From NCBI RefSeq assembly GCF_901709675.1, contig NC_051098.1, forward strand, positions 621,500 to 685,499: a stretch of DNA of 64,000 nucleotides, in the 5' to 3' direction. This document shows positions 63,382-64,000 of the stretch, one piece after another. The notes under the pieces were generated by a model, which saw only the letters and a list, made by a program, of their open reading frames with translations, had not been told where the DNA came from and searched no databases. The stretch's first letter is position 1. Each line of letters starts with the position of its first letter. The translations under genes were made by a program, and so were the position numbers. The DNA comes from Syngnathus acus (lineage: Eukaryota; Chordata; Actinopteri; Syngnathiformes; Syngnathidae).

Positions 63382-64000
63382 ATGAAACTCAGGAAAGACA
63401 GTGACAAAGAGGACACCACCTCAAAGACACAACCACAAGAGACAAAGAAGCAGAAAACAACAAGAAATATTGCGATCGGATGGATACACAGTGATGGAAA
63501 GATGACCAAACAGGTGAGGGAGAAGCAGGGAGGGGGTACCAGAAAACTTCAAATGTCCACGGAAGCTGGGTTGAAAGACATTCTCAAGGAAGGAAAAAAA
63601 CTATTTTTCCCAGATGGAATTTCTCCCAAAGGATCACAATTGGACTTTGAGTTTAAGGTTTGGGATTTCAAACAAAACTGCCTCACTGATGACACCTGCC
63701 ATTCCATCGGCTATATGTACGAGGCTGCAAAGCTAACATTGTTGCGTTTTTACATTGCAACAAGACCAAAAGACAACCAAGATGATGTCCACACACACGA
63801 GGAAGTTACGTCAGACAATGGCAGTGAATACAATGCCGCAGAAAGTGACGAGGTCTCTGTTTATTCAAATGAAGTCTACCAGCCATTCAACATTTCTGTT
63901 AATTCAGAAATTACCTTTGGTCCCACATATGACACAGAGGAAGATACAGACGTCACAATGATCTACGATGGTCCTGCTATGCCCCTCAATCCACCTGATC
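63382..64000 (+). pseudogene. Continuation of the same gene: open frame to window edge
   Basis: 206 codons with no stop, in the same frame as exon 2, from MKLRKDSDKEDTTSK. Contains RNIAIGWIHSDGKM, QVREKQGGGTRKLQMS, LFFPDGISPKGSQLDFEF, YMYEAAKLTLLRFYIAT and an acidic linker ending TMIYDGPAMPLNP. The GGGTR, LFFPDG and L-R-Y blocks are the conserved middle domain (ubiquitin-like in spacing) of the same fish family. If ATG 63,382 were used independently, a shorter protein without the SAM-like part could be made; otherwise two stops at 63,355 and 63,376 separate it from exons 1-2. The frame is cut by the window end, so the usual C-terminal HECT-like part cannot be assessed. Confidence 0.6.

Overview
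The window looks like a piece of a teleost fish chromosome. There is no bacterial gene organisation. The coding sequence present is split by GT-AG introns (three exons of the DNA helicase gene brip1/FANCJ), and the repeats are typical of fish: Tc1 elements of the 'CACTGCTCAAAAAAATT' family, several hAT families, pogo-like elements with CGGACTATAAG termini, tRNA-headed SINEs, and APE-type LINEs with short-repeat 3' tails. The species cannot be named from the sequence.

Layout. (1) 1-24,548 is almost pure satellite DNA: a 71-bp array, a 47-bp array, a 27-bp array, a 121-bp satellite (about 1.48-9.8 kb, with 321-bp composite and 242-bp dimeric higher-order forms), and a 106-bp satellite (about 10.25-24.55 kb, roughly 135 units). 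The 27/121-bp and 121/106-bp class changes happen at copies of one conserved non-satellite module. No gene is present here. (2) 24,549-24,819 is a short junction carrying a 44-bp piece of 28S rRNA that spans the R2 target site. (3) 24,820-30,019 is a 5.2-kb foldback-type DNA transposon. Its ~0.95-kb inverted arms are built of internal tandem repeats. Its core encodes a DDE transposase of MULE/NOF appearance and, overlapping it in another frame, a ubiquitin-specific-protease-like domain with a nuclear localisation signal. (4) 30-38 kb is a nest of decayed transposons: hAT ends, pogo-like deletion derivatives, a LINE split by a hAT that is itself split by a MITE, and a ZBED-like hAT transposase fossil split by a SINE.

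(5) From 38.34 kb to the right edge the window lies in the 5' part of brip1 on the + strand. Coding exon 1 (38,340-38,429) follows two E2F-like sites. The Walker A exon is at 52,126-52,237 and a later exon at 61,799-61,920. The intervening exon was not found. The introns (13.7 kb and 9.6 kb) are filled with LINEs, a retroviral-type LTR, hAT, Tc1 and pogo-like elements, often nested three or four deep. (6) 62.3-64.0 kb holds a palindromic minisatellite and then the 5' part of a gene resembling a multicopy fish family (SAM-like N-terminus, then a conserved domain, then usually a HECT-like end). This copy has two in-frame stops and lies on the brip1 strand, apparently within a brip1 intron.

Functionally, the only clearly conserved host gene is brip1. 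Everything else is repeat DNA and mobile elements at various stages of decay. The most unusual object is the foldback element with its transposase plus deubiquitinase-like pair.
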